Shown: positions 34,894 through 46,386, counted from the first letter of the stretch. The stretch is 64,000 nt of DNA from Diplolepis rosae (GCA_030998225.1 JAPYXD010000723.1:25313501-25377500), one strand, 5' to 3'. Translations and numbers: made by a program. The notes: a model not told the origin generated them from the sequence alone.

Positions 34894-35383
34894 AAATAGA
34901 CTTTTTCATTTATGGACCCTAAAGCCAATGCAAACGTACCAAGTATTATTAATTATTTATCCACTAATATTCTCATCAATTATAATTAAAATTATAATAA
35001 ATAAATAATCACCATTATCATCATGCAGTATTTATATAATCCAAGTCAAAACAATCATTTTATTTTTTAGAAATAATGACACAATGGGAAACACTCATTA
35101 GCAATAATTCTAGACGTGTTCCCATATACTTTATTATATTTGGATAAATTTCGTTACATTTGGCAAGTTTTAGCCGAAAAGTTGGCCAACTTTCCATTTC
35201 CGTACACCGACATAAATATTATTTTTCTTAATTTCTTTGATTTTAATATACAGGGTGAGTTTTTAATCTTGACGAATCAAACATTTTCATTGACTACAGT
35301 CATGTTTCACAGTCAATGAAAATACCGCTCTAATGCTGAAAGATTTCACTATAATGTACAAGAAAACAATATTTGAGAACATC

Positions 35384-35726
35384 TGTAGAAAAATACCATC
35401 TGTAAGTCTCTATCTTCTCTTCTTTTTACTACTTTATTTGTATTATTTCACGGGGTATTTCACAGCCCCTTTACTACCCTACCTAGCGTCTTGTCTACAG
35501 GGTTTTTGCCAAAACTCATTGCCTGCGTTTACGTGCAGTTATCTATTGTACATATCGGCTGACCGAAACTGGAATAGGTACAGTAAGGAAGAGACATCTT
35601 TCACAGCAATCAAACGATGTGAATATTCTAAGTGACCAGTCTATACTCGTCTTTTGAAGATTAAACATCCATCTTTAAGAAACTCCTGTTTTTACTTTTA
35701 TTTTCTATTCCCTTATGTGTCCTACA
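35384..35726 (+). repeat. Solo LTR of the Ty3/Gypsy family
   Basis: 343 bp, TG...CA, clearly homologous end to end with the LTRs at 42820 and 47841 but with a couple of dozen differences, so it is an older relative. The flanking four bases differ (CATC versus GTTA), so no target duplication is visible. Confidence 0.8.
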
Positions 35727-35729
35727 GTT

Positions 35730-36400
35730 AAATAATGATTTATTTATTCGATACCGAATTCTCTCTTATACAAACGGAAATATTTAACCACCACAAAATA
35801 ATCTTATTCATCTTATTTTTGGGTCGAAGAAACTAGAGACATTAATACATTGAAGAAATTTTTTGGTGAATATTGAAGAATTAAAGGAGCCCTAGAAAAA
35901 ACTATATTTATTATTTTCATAGGTAATAATGTGATTATGATCGTTTTTAGCCTAATTTGACTCCAGAGAAATCAAGTCGAAGAAGTACTTGGAGGCACGT
36001 CGCGATGAAATGAGGAGCGGCAATGGCAAATAAATCGCCTCGCCTGCGTCACGTTCCGATCCAAGCGAGACCGAATGTTCATGAAAGCTTATGATGGACC
36101 CGCACGAACCATTCTGGTCCGTCTTTGATCTTCGCCGCTCTGGTCACAGTGTCCCGGTTGACATGACTACATTTTTCTTCTATCTATTTCTCACTCGGCA
36201 ATCAATTCGAATCGAACCATCCACCAGATTCATCTTTAGAAATACTTTATGTATCTTTCCATTTTCAGTAAAATCTTAAAAGAATTTAATGGATTCAAAT
36301 ACTTTTTGTATTTTCATATATGGGACACTCTTATGCAAATCGTACACCCATTTTGAGTTCAGAATTCAGATTTGCATAAACAAAATTTTATAGCTTCTTT
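35730..36400. other. Unique DNA without a recognised gene
   Basis: 35940-36250 is distinctly less AT-rich than its surroundings (GGAGGCACGTCGCGATG, TCGCCTGCGTCACG). I see no splice chain or domain. It may be unique host DNA. Confidence 0.3.
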
Positions 36401-36405
36401 TTAAT

Positions 36406-37253
36406 AAATTAACCAACACGTATATCGGGATTTTCGAAAAAAAAAAATTTGTTTGAGAGATATATTAATTTAAACTTTTGATAAAATTGGATAAAATGCT
36501 AAATTCTATTGTACTTAAAATTCATTATTTCCGGTTGAAATAATCAAATCGATTTAGGGTTTGTTTCATTTTCTAGCTTACTACGTTAGGTTTTCAGATA
36601 AATATTTTTATAATTTTTATTTTGTTAATTAACTACAGATATAAGAAATTAAATTGTTTAAATAATTTTTGCATGTTTTCCCGCTCAGTAGAAAAATTTT
36701 GAAAAAATAGTATCATATGCGCTATGTCCCAATATAACTAGCGCATATTTAATAAACGTGGAGACTCAATTAGATCGGAAGATATTAAATATTTTTGAGC
36801 GCGCGACGTGTTTAATCATTTCCAAGTCGAGCCGCAACTATGTTAGCCTTCCTCGAGACATGATGTGCTTTTGGTTGACTCGAACATGATTAAATACGTC
36901 TCCACTTTTATTGAATATACGCTAGCTATATTGAGACATAGCGCATATGATACTATTTTTTCCAAATTTTTGCACTCAGGGGGCAAACATGCATAAATTA
37001 TTTATACATTTAAATTGCTTATACCTGTAGTTAATTAAAAAAATAAAAATTATAAAAATATTTATCTGAAAACCTAACGTAATAAGCTAGAAAATGAAAT
37101 AAATCCAAAATCGATTTGATTATTTCAACCGGAGATAATGAATTTTAAGTACAAGAGAATTTAGCATTTTATCCAATTTTATCAGAAGTTTAAATTAATA
37201 TATCTATAAAAAAAAAATGTTCTCGAAAATCCCGATATGCGTGTCGATTAAAT
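36406..37253. repeat. Foldback element (~848 bp)
   Basis: 36406-36775 and 36880-37253 are reverse complements: TATATCGGGATTTTCG at the left end, its complement at the right, and CATATGCGCTATGTC near the centre. ~105-bp spacer. No coding capacity. It ends about 30 bp before the PLE RT fragment. Confidence 0.75.
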
Positions 37254-38454
37254 TAATAATAATTAATTAATTAATAATGAAAATTCATTATCAAAGTCAA
37301 ATTATATTGTTAAAAATAGTTGGGAATTTCAAACGATTATAGTCACAAAGACGATACCTGATGGTCATGTAATGATTTCTTTGGATGTTGTTGCAATGTT
37401 TCCGAATATTCCGTTAGAGTTGGTCAAAAAAGCTGTTTCAGATAGATGGGATATAATCAAATCACATGCAAAATTAGATGAAAAAGAGTTTCTCATAGGA
37501 TTAGATTTCACCATGAATTCTACTAAATTTATATTTAATGGTAAATTCTATAAACAAAAGTTTGGTACTTCAATAGGTTCTGTTATTTCTCTAATGTTAG
37601 CTGAAATAGTCATGGAAGATTTGGAAAAGACTGTCTTTGAGAGGTTGGAGTTTGTTGTGCCCTTTTATTTTAGATATGTTGATGATACCTTATTGTATGT
37701 GTACCTTTGGATAAGTTGCAAAAAGTTATAGATACTTTCAATGACTATCACCCAAGAATTCAATTTACCCATGAAATGGAAAGAAACAATAGAATTAGTT
37801 TTTTGGACTTGGAAATAATTAAACTTGATAATGGTAAAATAGTGTCAAATTGGTAAAGAAACCCGAGTCGAACTATTGATTCTCTATTGATTCTCTAAGA
37901 TGCTCCATTTTCGAGGATTTGAGAGAATCAAAAGAGGCGTATTAGCTGTTTAAATCAATGTAATTTTGATCCTCTGTTGATGCTCTTCTCCTGCAGATAT
38001 TTCTGTTTCTGCACCTTGGAGGATCTTAAAGAGTAGCAACGAAGATTCTCCTTACCTCCTCTATGATTCTCCATTTTTAAAAGTATATAATTCCTAATGA
38101 CGTCAGGAATTAGCAACGATTTATTATTATTTATATTTATCGTGTTGATTAAGAGAGAAACGAAAATATAGTAGCTGACTTTTGGAAAATAATGAGGAAT
38201 GTATCAAAGTATCAATGTCTGGTACATGTCGAATTTTGTTTTGAAAACATTAATTTTGAAAAATTTTATTTTTTGAAATAAAAATCCAAATGGTACCGGA
38301 GATTGATTTTTTGATGGATTTCTCATTGTTGACTACAATTTCATGATTATATTTACATTCCTGTCCTAATCAACCCGATGAATATAAATAATATAAAATG
38401 GTTTGTCATTTGTGACGTCATTACGCATCACACACCCTCAAGTACCAGAATGAA

Positions 38455-39362
38455 AAGGGTTCAACAAGAGCGAGTCCTCGATTTTTCGAAAACTATCAGA
38501 GATTTTAAAACGTTTTGTTTTTTTAAATAAAAGTACTCTCAAAGGACTACGGCGCTACTATCTAATAGATAGTCCAGTCCCCATCGTTGTCCAGAATGGA
38601 CAACGATGGCCAGGACGATGGCCTGGCACCTTTTCGGCATGCTTTCCACTAATTTTTCAGCGTAGTCCGTTGGTAATTCTTGCCATATCTTCCTGATTTT
38701 TTGCGAGAGCTGTTTCAGGGTGAACACACGTTTTCCCGCAAGCTTCCTCTTTAAAACACTCCAGACATTTTCGATTGGATTCGCATCAAGGGACTGTGAT
38801 GGCCAGTCCAAAGTTGTAATGCCATTTTCTGCTTTCCATGCGGTGCAGAGACGGCTTCGATGTTTCGGGTCATTATTTTCTTGTAAGATCCAATCGGCCG
38901 TATCGGCTCCAAACATCTTTGTAGCAGACCTTGGAAGACCACGTTCATATATTTGGAGCATTTTCTGAGCATTCAAGTTCTCGGTGAAGAGCTCTAAACA
39001 CCCAAAACCGCGCTGTGAGAAGCATCCCCAAGCATGGACCTTCACTGGGTGTTTTTTATTGGCTTTATAAAGCTCAACCCACTTCTTCACGAACGATTTC
39101 GACTTTTTGATGTATTTAGCAGCGGCTGTATAGTACATAAGTGGTCCCTTTGGATGGGTACACAAGAAGACCGCTTCAAAACGTTTCGCGTACACAGAAC
39201 TCATTATGACTCACGTCTGCACTCTCCGACGATTCGAACGCTACTGAATCGCCTTGGTAATTGCGCCGTAGTCCTTTAAATGTACTTTCATTAAAAAAAA
39301 AAAGTTCAAAAATCTCTAATAGTTTTCAAAAAACCGAGAACTTGCTCTTGTTGAACAGACTG
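38455..39362 (-). mobile_element. Tc1-like element, internally deleted
   Basis: Inverted ends of about 100 bp, from TTCAACAAGAGCGAGTCCTCG (left) and its near-complement (right) to AAAGGACTACGGCGC inside. About 0.9 kb against 1.3-1.7 kb for complete elements. Confidence 0.7.
38539..39204 (-). pseudogene. Tc1-like transposase with internal deletion
   Basis: 221 residues. Residues 1-48 (YIKKSKSFVKKWVELYKA) are helix-turn-helix. The sequence then jumps to KVHAWGCFSQRGFG, the core of the catalytic domain, so the stretch bearing the first catalytic Asp is missing. The second Asp is in LQENNDPKHRS and the Glu in NPIENVWSVLK. The frame is open to the end, but without the first acidic residue it cannot be an active transposase. 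Confidence 0.75.
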
Positions 39363-39376
39363 TATATGACAGAAAG

Positions 39377-39620
39377 AGCAGAGAAAGAAGCAAAAGAGAA
39401 TCAAGAGAGTATAAAGAGAAGCAAAAGAGAATCAAAAGAGTATCAAGAGAAGCAAAAGAGAATCAAGAGAGTATCAAGAGAAGCAAAAGAGAATCAAAAG
39501 AGTATCAAGAGAAGCAAAAGAGAATCAAGAGAGTATAAAGAGAAGCAAAAGAGAATCAAAAGAGTATCAAGAGAAGCAAAAGAGAATCAAGAGAGTATCA
39601 AGAGAAGCAAAAGAGAATCA
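39377..39620. repeat. 31-bp minisatellite, 8 units
   Basis: Eight copies of a 31-bp unit (GAGAAGCAAAAGAGAATCAA plus GAGAGTATCAA or AAGAGTATCAA). The two variants alternate, giving a 62-bp higher-order period. One strand translates to a Lys/Glu/Arg-rich heptad-like repeat, but there is no sign that it is a gene. Confidence 0.9.
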
Positions 39621-39979
39621 ATAGTTCGACTCGGGACGAGTACATATTCTGGTAGAGTGTTAAATTTCACCTCAAATCATCCCTTTCAAAATAAAGTCAC
39701 TATTATTAAAATAAGGGAAAAAGAGAATTTATAGAAATGTTATATATTAAAAGAGAGGGAACATATTCTATAAATTTAAAAACAGATTTGGTTAAGTATA
39801 ATGGCTGTTATTCACATTAACTTCCTACTTTTCTTAAATATCACATGCTCATAATAGTATTTTCCACAAAAAAGTTAAACAAGATAATTCATAAAGTATT
39901 GAAGGTGGAGGAAGTGAACAGATTCTTTCAAGGTCTTATAAAAAGTAAAAACAATTTTTTGAAGTGTTAAAAATTGTAT

Positions 39980-41639
39980 TGTATTTTAAAGTATTTTTGA
40001 ATATTTTCAAGTTCGGCAATTTTTTTTTTTTTTCCTTAAAAATAATAATTAAGATATTTATCTTAAAAGCCTTGAGTAAGAGCAATAAGACATTTTTTTT
40101 ATTTTCGAAACATTAGATATTTTTTAGCCGATTTTTCATGTCAAGTGCCAGCTTTTTTACTAAAAAAACTCATATTGCATTTCAGAATGCACACATAATA
40201 TTGAAATTATTAGACACATTTTTAAATTTCCAAATATTTTTTGAATTTTAGTGATCCATCCCAGGCGGAATAGACGGACTTATGCCGGATCTTACGAACG
40301 GCATGGTACCGCGCCAGTTGTAAATAAGGAGCAATGCCAGTACTGGTCATTAGTACTGCCCAGTATGGAGTCCATGTGTACTATTTTTTTAATAGTACTT
40401 TATAAGTTGGAATTACTTATTGCGAACGTAAATGCATGATTTCGTTATGAGATAATTTTCTTGATTCCAAAGTTTCATCATATTTTTGGAATTGAAAGAA
40501 CTCAAAATTTTTAGATTCTGAACATACGTTGATTTTACTCTTGAAAACAAAAATTAAAGGAATCATAACCTGTATAAAGTATCACTAATATACAATAATA
40601 AAAGTTAATAATTCTAAAATGTATATAAATCTTTTTATTATGTAATGTTCTTTAATTCAAAAATTTGATCACTTTCCTTCAAAAATATTTTATTTTATAA
40701 AAAATCGATTTAATAATTAAAAATCTTAAAAATTTTAATGAGAATCATAAATTGGGATAAAATCTAAAAATTCCCGATTACACGGGGCCTATACACTTCT
40801 TACACGGCCCTGCAGTAGCTGAAGGTTATAAGCGCTATTTTCTTTCTTGTATTACAAGCGTGCGCAGCCGAGAGGCTTAGTCGTTAGATTAGTAATGCGT
40901 TAATTATAAGTAGAGAGGGTTCGAACCCGCAGCGTTAAGAATAATTTTTAATACTACCTAAACGAGCGTTTGTGTAGTGTAGAGGGGAATGTGTGTTTGT
41001 AGGTAAGTTTGTATATAAAAATAGTAAGTTAGAGTCTGCTTGAAAGTAAATAAAGTTTTGAAATGTACTAAGAATATTCATCGATTCAACTACTGCTCTT
41101 ATTTGATTTACCTACGTTCCTGCAGTTCACTTAACTTCAAAAATGACACTGGGGCCTTTACGAACTACGGAAAGTAAGTTAAAAAGTAGTCAAACCTACT
41201 GAGATTTTTTTTCGGTGTACGTGTGACGAAAAAGTATTGTCAGTTTACTCAGAAAAAATTTTCTAGCTTGAAAATAGATATTTTACTGTGAAAACAGTAA
41301 ACTTAACCTACCAAGCGAATATCCCTCCGTTGCCGTTAAAAACGGTAAATATTAGAGTCTTAACTCGAACTTTCCCTGTACTTTTTATCTTAGTACAATA
41401 CAGATTTTCGGTACATTTCCCAGTACCGCGCCAGTACCGACAAACAACTCCCAGCCGAGTGATATTTCGGACGAATACCAGTACCCAGCCGTTTTCCACT
41501 CGGTATTATTTTGATTTTGATTGCAATTTCAGTTACTAAGAATTTGAATGTAGTGAGGTATTTAGAAGAAAGTACATACTTATTGTACTTGGATGAGATT
41601 GGTGGAAAATTGGCAAGGGTAGAAAATACAAGATTCTTA
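39980..41639. other. No recognised gene apart from a tRNA-like segment
   Basis: AT-rich. 40250-40440 and 41380-41500 share ACCGCGCCAGT-type wording and may be fragments of one repeat. No domain seen in short open frames. Confidence 0.3.
40858..40945 (+). repeat. tRNA-like segment, possible SINE head
   Basis: Contains a perfect pol III B-box, GGTTCGAACCC (40918-40928), closed by GGG/CCC as in a T-arm, and an A-box-like TTAGTCGTTAGATTAGTAATGC about 45 bp upstream. The acceptor stem does not pair convincingly, so a functional tRNA is unlikely. A tRNA-derived SINE remnant is more plausible. Confidence 0.4.
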
Positions 41640-42819
41640 TACACTACCGTCGAAAATTGTGCGCACGGTGCTTGTGATCGCTATTAAAAATCACTGCTGA
41701 CTTTGAACCACGATATCTCGGTGAAAAAAAGAGATAGTGCATTTTTAAAAATACAGTTGAAAAGCTAATGAAATTCCACGTCTAGTGATGCTCAATAAAT
41801 ATTTTTTGTTTTTTTGAAAATAATACAGCACGTGAGGAGTTAGAAAAAAAAATTTAAGATTTTCTCAAATGCTCTACCTCAACTTCAACTTTTTGCATGA
41901 CCTAGGAAAAATTTTTCCAACATCTGAAAATTTTAAGACATAAAATCTAAAATCTTATCTTTAATTTAAGCCAAGAAAAATTGAAAAATATTCATGGGTA
42001 CCCGATATACGTTTAAAAATGTTCAATCGTATCTGAGTTGAATTTTAATCGACGATCAGGATTCTCGGCCGGTTTGTTGATCGCCTCCTACGTTAAGGCA
42101 GGACCGAATACCCCACGCACAAAGGTGGCGCTTAAGTGGGGCTCTCTTATATGTTCTTTGATCCAAGAACGCATTTCCTTTATTTCCTTTCCTTTCATTC
42201 TTAGTTAATATTTACAATGACTATTAAAATTTTTATTAATGTTCTAGTATATAATAATTTTAAGAAATAAAAAATGTTTACATATCATTGCTCTATTCGT
42301 TAATATGGGGATAATATTGGATTTAAATAATTTTTAATAGTCACAAATAACAATAAATATTTTTTGAAATCTAGAATAATTAGAAATAAAAATTACTAAT
42401 GAACAGACTTTCCGACCATAAAAAAAATCATGTAGAAAGTTTATAAAAAATCCAGCGAAGGTTTTTCTGAAGTCAAATTTCATCTTCTTTGAGAATCTCG
42501 CTCTAATTTTTTCGATAAAACGTAAGCTTTCATTGTTATTAACAATTTTATTGAAAAAAAGTGAAATTGTCGAGATCGATCACTTTTAAAACCAACGAAA
42601 CACATGGAAATCGAATTCCAAGAACCGCAGAAATCGGTTTTCTCGCGTCCATAGACATAAAACTCGAATTTCACTTGTTGTTTTTTTTATTTTCGATAAC
42701 TAGGTGTCATCATGAGATTTAGTTTTCAAAAAAATAAGTTCGGTTGCAGCTTGGATAAAAGTTGAACGGAGACATAGTTTGTTTGAACAAATTGTTTAAA
42801 CAATATAATTTTTCAATAA

Positions 42820-43163
42820 TGTAGAATAAGACTATCTGTAAGTCTCTATCTTCTCTTCTTTTTACTACTTTATTTGTATTATTTCACTGGGTATTTCACA
42901 GCCCCTTTACTACTCTACCTAGCGTCTTGTCTACAGGGTTTTTCCCAAAACCCATTGCCTGCGTTTATGTGCAGTTACCTATTGTACATATCGGCTGACC
43001 AAAACTCGAATAGGTACAGTAAAGAGGAGGCATCTTTTACAGCGATCAACCATTGCGAATATTCTAAAGTGACCAGTCTGTACTCGCCTTTTGAACATTA
43101 AACTTCTATCTTTAAGAAACTCCTGTTTCCATTTTTATTTTCTATTCCCTTATGCGCCCTACA
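42820..43163 (+). repeat. 5' LTR
   Basis: TG...CA, 344 bp. Differs from the 3' LTR at one position I can find (TTTCACAG here, TTTCATAG there), so the insertion is recent. Confidence 0.9.
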
Positions 43164-43190
43164 GTAATCAGAAGTGGGATTCAGACTTAC
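43164..43190 (+). promoter_or_regulatory. Candidate primer-binding region
   Basis: GTAATCAGAAGTGGGATTC follows the LTR immediately, where a tRNA primer site is expected. A TGG typical of a primer site start occurs eleven bases in. I cannot assign the tRNA. Confidence 0.35.
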
Positions 43191-43464
43191 GAATTTATTA
43201 ATTAATTAACTCTCTTGCTGTGTGCATTTATTGAACTTTATGAAATCTTTCATTCGTGAGTTTTAGACTTTTCCGCGCTGTGTGCCAAGAATAAATTATT
43301 TTGCTGGGTGCAAATAATTTGATACTTATTGACAAGTTACTGTGTGAATACATTTCTGTTTCGTGTGAACGCATTACTGAGTGAAAAATTTTAGGCTGTG
43401 CTGTACAGAACAATTTTATTTAGTGACATTGAATTAGTGAGCCGAGTTCCTATTTTCTTAAATT

Positions 43465-46278
43465 ATGTCGTCGTCAAGAGCACCAACTCAATATACAGCA
43501 GTCCAGTTGAAGGAATACCTGAGTGAGTTAGGACTTGATACAAGTGGAACGAAGACAGAAATGATCAGGAGAATTACGGAACATAATCCTGATGCTTGGA
43601 ATGTTATAAGTGAAAAATCAAGTGCATGTGTCGAAGAGCCACTGTCAACAGTAAACAGTGCTACATCAGGAGGAACAAATGAAACAAGTTCGTTGATGCA
43701 GAGGGAAATAGAACTCATACGGCGAGAACGTGATTTACTCCAAAGAGAAGTGGAATTATTAAGAAGAGAATCTAGATCATCGATAGACAGGGATAGTAGC
43801 TCAAGTGGACGCAGTTCATTCTCTAGTGGTATCAGTTTAAAAGCCGTAGGTGATCTCATAAGTGAATTTACTGGTGGTGACGATTTTGAAAACTGGGAGA
43901 AGAAAGTGGACCTCGTTCGTGAAACATATCAACTTGACGACAACGCTCTAAAGATATTGATCAGTTCGAAATTAAAAGGGAGAGCCCTTAGTTGGTTTCA
44001 TTCAAAACCAGACCATTTGAGCTTGAGTTTTTCCGAACTTATGAAACAGATGAAGTTGATGTTTCACCATCGTCCCAACAAATTAGCTTTACGACGTGAA
44101 TTTGAGAAGAGGACATGGAGTATAAACGAACCTTTTAGTGATTATTACCATGATAAACTTATTCTCGCCAATCGACTGCCCGTAGCGGAAGAAGAAATCG
44201 TGGATTATTTAATAGATGGCATTCCCAGTGCTCAATTAGGGAGTCAAGCCCGAATGCACTGTTTCACTTCACATCTTGACCTCTTAAAATCATTTGAAAA
44301 AATCACCCTACGTGCAGGACAAGAATATGGAGGACCTAGACAATTTCCAAGAGTGTCTAAACCCAAGAACGAAGAAACAAGAAGAGACGAACCACGAGGA
44401 CGGCACGATGGACGTGATGGAACAACAACCCCGCGGAGAGGTGTCACACGATGTTTTAATTCTAACGAGTTAGGTCACATGTCTTCAGACTGTAATAAAC
44501 CAAGAAGGGAAAGAGGTTCATGCTATGAATGTGGTGACTTATCTCATCAAGTGAAAAATTGTCCAACAAAGGGTTCCAGGACAGGCAGAACGGTACACCT
44601 CGTTCACTCTTCGAGCAACGATAATGCATCGACCCAGCTTCCAGACGGATCTTCAAGCAGTGATTGTGCATCAGTGGAACTACTAGAAGACAACATTGCT
44701 CAAGTCCAACAGACTAAGTTAGTTCCTCCTTATTTAGTACCAATTAATTATTCTACTGAAGACAACCAAAAAAGCTGTAAGTATTCAATTATGGCAATGA
44801 TTGACTCCGGATCGCCGATTAGTTTAATTAAAAGTCGTCTCGTACCGGTCGAAGAACGTTTTCCTCTATTAACGGATAAGTGTGATTTTTCAGGAATAAA
44901 CAATTCGAAGTTACATATTTTAGGGGTGTTTCGAAAGTTCGTCGAAATAGATAATCGTAATGTAGAAATTAATTTTTATGTTGTACCTGACGACACAATG
45001 GCTCATGCTGCCGTACTTGGACGAGATTTCACGTCACGTAATGATATGAAAGAAATCATAGTTAAAGCTTTCGGATTGCAAAAGGATAGTACCCTTAGCT
45101 TTTTAGAGGAAATTTTATTGATAAATTATGTTGACAAACCTTTTAGTGTCGCCGGGAACTTAGATATTAATCCAAATATTCCCTATAATATAGCAAATAA
45201 AGTTGAATCCATGTATGAGCAGGAATATGCGTCTAAACCCGTTTCCGACTTGAAAGATGAGCCGGAAATGATAATTAATCTAAAACACGAACAGCCTATT
45301 AGCTTTCGTCCTCGACGACTATCTTTTTCAGATAAAGAAAAATTACGTGCGATTTTGGATGAATTAATCGAAAAATGTATAATTAGACCTAGCAATTCTC
45401 CATATGCTAGCCCGATTGTTTTAGTAAAGAAGAAAACAGGCGAACTTCGGTTATGTGTAGATTTCCGCGAATTAAATAAAATAACTATTAAAGATAATTT
45501 TCCAACACCACTCATAGACGACCATTTAGACAGATTGAAAGGCAAAAAGTTTTTTAGCAGCTTAGATTTAAAAAACGGATTCCATCATATAAAAATGTCA
45601 GAATCGTCGATTAAATATACGTCGTTTGTAACACCCTTAGGTCAGTATGAATACGTAAAAATGCCTTTCGGATTAACAAATGCGCCGCGCGTATTTCAAA
45701 GATTTTTATGTACAATTTTCGATAAACTGATTAGGCAGGAAAAAATTTTATTATATTTGGACGACATCTTAATAGCGACAGAAAATATGGAAACTCACCT
45801 TAGCATCTTACAGGAGGTGTTTCAGATCTCTTATAAACATCGGTTACAATTTCGTCTGGACAAATGCTCATTTTTGTATTCTGAGATTACTTACCTCGGT
45901 TACTTAATAAACGAAAAAGGTGTTCGACCTAGTCTAGCAAATATAGAATCTGTCATGAACTACCCTCTTCCGAAAAATGTGAAAGAATTGCACCGATTCG
46001 TTTGCCTGGCAAGTTATTTTAGACGCTTCGTCCCTAACTTCTCGTTAATAGCGAAGCCACTTTATGATCTCATTAAAATGAATCTTCCATTCAATTTCGG
46101 GCCCAAAGAAAATGAAGCTTTTGAATCATTGAAGTCCCGTTTGTCCAGTCAACCGATTTTAGCAATTTATTCACCGACCTTAGAGACAGAATTGCATTGC
46201 GATGCAAGTACAACTGGTTTTGGGGCAATTCTTTTGCAAAGACAGACAAATGGAATATTTCAACCAGTATTTTTTTAG
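43465..46278 (+). CDS. Gag-Pol of Ty3/Gypsy element (Gag, protease, RT, start of RNase H)
   Basis: 937 residues from ATG 43465. About 11-40: SAP-like motif (LKEYLSELGLD, KTEMIRRI). About 70-95: coiled-coil-like charged segment. Then a retrotransposon Gag domain (WFHSKPDHL, FEKRTW). About 330-366: two CCHC zinc knuckles; in the first the second Cys is Ser (CFNS), and the second is intact (CYECGDLSHQVKNC). About 447: aspartic protease DSG. About 640-800: RT with LRLCVDFRELN, FSSLDLKNGFHHI and YLDD (near 763-767). About 912: first RNase H Asp (HCDAST). The frame stops at 46276-46278 after a homopolymer T run. The remainder of RNase H is out of frame, so the copy cannot make full Pol. The lost Cys may impair Gag-RNA packaging. 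Confidence 0.9.
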   Translation: MSSSRAPTQYTAVQLKEYLSELGLDTSGTKTEMIRRITEHNPDAWNVISEKSSACVEEPLSTVNSATSGGTNETSSLMQREIELIRRERDLLQREVELLRRESRSSIDRDSSSSGRSSFSSGISLKAVGDLISEFTGGDDFENWEKKVDLVRETYQLDDNALKILISSKLKGRALSWFHSKPDHLSLSFSELMKQMKLMFHHRPNKLALRREFEKRTWSINEPFSDYYHDKLILANRLPVAEEEIVDYLIDGIPSAQLGSQARMHCFTSHLDLLKSFEKITLRAGQEYGGPRQFPRVSKPKNEETRRDEPRGRHDGRDGTTTPRRGVTRCFNSNELGHMSSDCNKPRRERGSCYECGDLSHQVKNCPTKGSRTGRTVHLVHSSSNDNASTQLPDGSSSSDCASVELLEDNIAQVQQTKLVPPYLVPINYSTEDNQKSCKYSIMAMIDSGSPISLIKSRLVPVEERFPLLTDKCDFSGINNSKLHILGVFRKFVEIDNRNVEINFYVVPDDTMAHAAVLGRDFTSRNDMKEIIVKAFGLQKDSTLSFLEEILLINYVDKPFSVAGNLDINPNIPYNIANKVESMYEQEYASKPVSDLKDEPEMIINLKHEQPISFRPRRLSFSDKEKLRAILDELIEKCIIRPSNSPYASPIVLVKKKTGELRLCVDFRELNKITIKDNFPTPLIDDHLDRLKGKKFFSSLDLKNGFHHIKMSESSIKYTSFVTPLGQYEYVKMPFGLTNAPRVFQRFLCTIFDKLIRQEKILLYLDDILIATENMETHLSILQEVFQISYKHRLQFRLDKCSFLYSEITYLGYLINEKGVRPSLANIESVMNYPLPKNVKELHRFVCLASYFRRFVPNFSLIAKPLYDLIKMNLPFNFGPKENEAFESLKSRLSSQPILAIYSPTLETELHCDASTTGFGAILLQRQTNGIFQPVFF

Positions 46279-46384
46279 CCATAGAACAACACCGGCAGAA
46301 TCAAAATATCATAGTTTTGAACTTGAATGTTTAGCAGCAGTTTATGCCATCAAAAGATCTCACTTTAAGCAAACAAACTGTTAA
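46270..46384 (+). pseudogene. RNase H remainder, frameshifted and internally deleted
   Basis: After the T run at 46270-46276, coding continues in frame 2 (TTPAESKYHSFELECLA) for about 35 residues, then switches again near 46370 to the integrase frame. Compared with other Ty3/Gypsy RNase H domains, a middle block of about 20-25 residues is absent at the second switch. It therefore carries a 1-nt homopolymer length change and a small out-of-frame deletion. Described as seen; no corrected sequence is offered. Confidence 0.75.
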
Positions 46385-46386
46385 TC

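Larger units (their letters stand above)
33262..34930 (+). mobile_element. PLE type-B 3' fragment split by mariner
   Basis: 33262-33360 and 34473-34930 together form a tail like that at 25640-26060: CAGATAAAATAGTC..., CTTCGCACCAAAGAA, ribozyme, and GGACCCTAAAGCCAA. The phrase around the mariner insertion (ACCAAAGAATATATCCAAA) appears uninterrupted at 34710, which gives the target. The unit may be partly duplicated, because the phrase CCTTAATGGTCTAGACCAA occurs on both sides. Confidence 0.6.
37862..39635. mobile_element. Element with CCCGAGTCGAACTATTGATT ends, carrying Tc1 and a minisatellite
   Basis: Termini CCCGAGTCGAACTATTGATTC and the reverse complement, both bordering PLE RT sequence. 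The interior holds a Tc1-like remnant and a 31-bp minisatellite built from the sub-terminal motif GAGAATCAA. No target duplication is clear. Confidence 0.6.
37283..39975 (+). pseudogene. PLE reverse transcriptase fragment, split by a transposon
   Basis: The left part (37283-37860) reads VKNSWEF, then GHVMISLDVVAMFPNIPLEL, FYKQKFGTSIGSVIS and FRYVDDTLLY, the YVDD active site typical of PLE RT, and after a frameshift near 37715, FLDLEIIK. The right part (39636 onward) resumes with TYSGRVLNFTSNHPF, the expected next segment, and decays by ~39970. The interruption (37862-39635) is a separate element. The N-terminus and the endonuclease are absent. It is a distinct PLE from PLE-1 and PLE-2, which retain only the endonuclease part. 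Confidence 0.75.

Noticed and set aside
36091..36279. Short open frame in GC-richer DNA
   Set aside because: 62 residues with no domain, splice context or repeat support.
39261..39734. 157-residue Lys/Glu-rich coiled-coil-like protein
   Set aside because: Most of it is the 31-bp minisatellite, and its C-terminal part is PLE RT sequence entered by chance in frame.
40858..40945. Functional tRNA gene
   Set aside because: The B-box is good, but the acceptor stem and anticodon arm do not fold convincingly.
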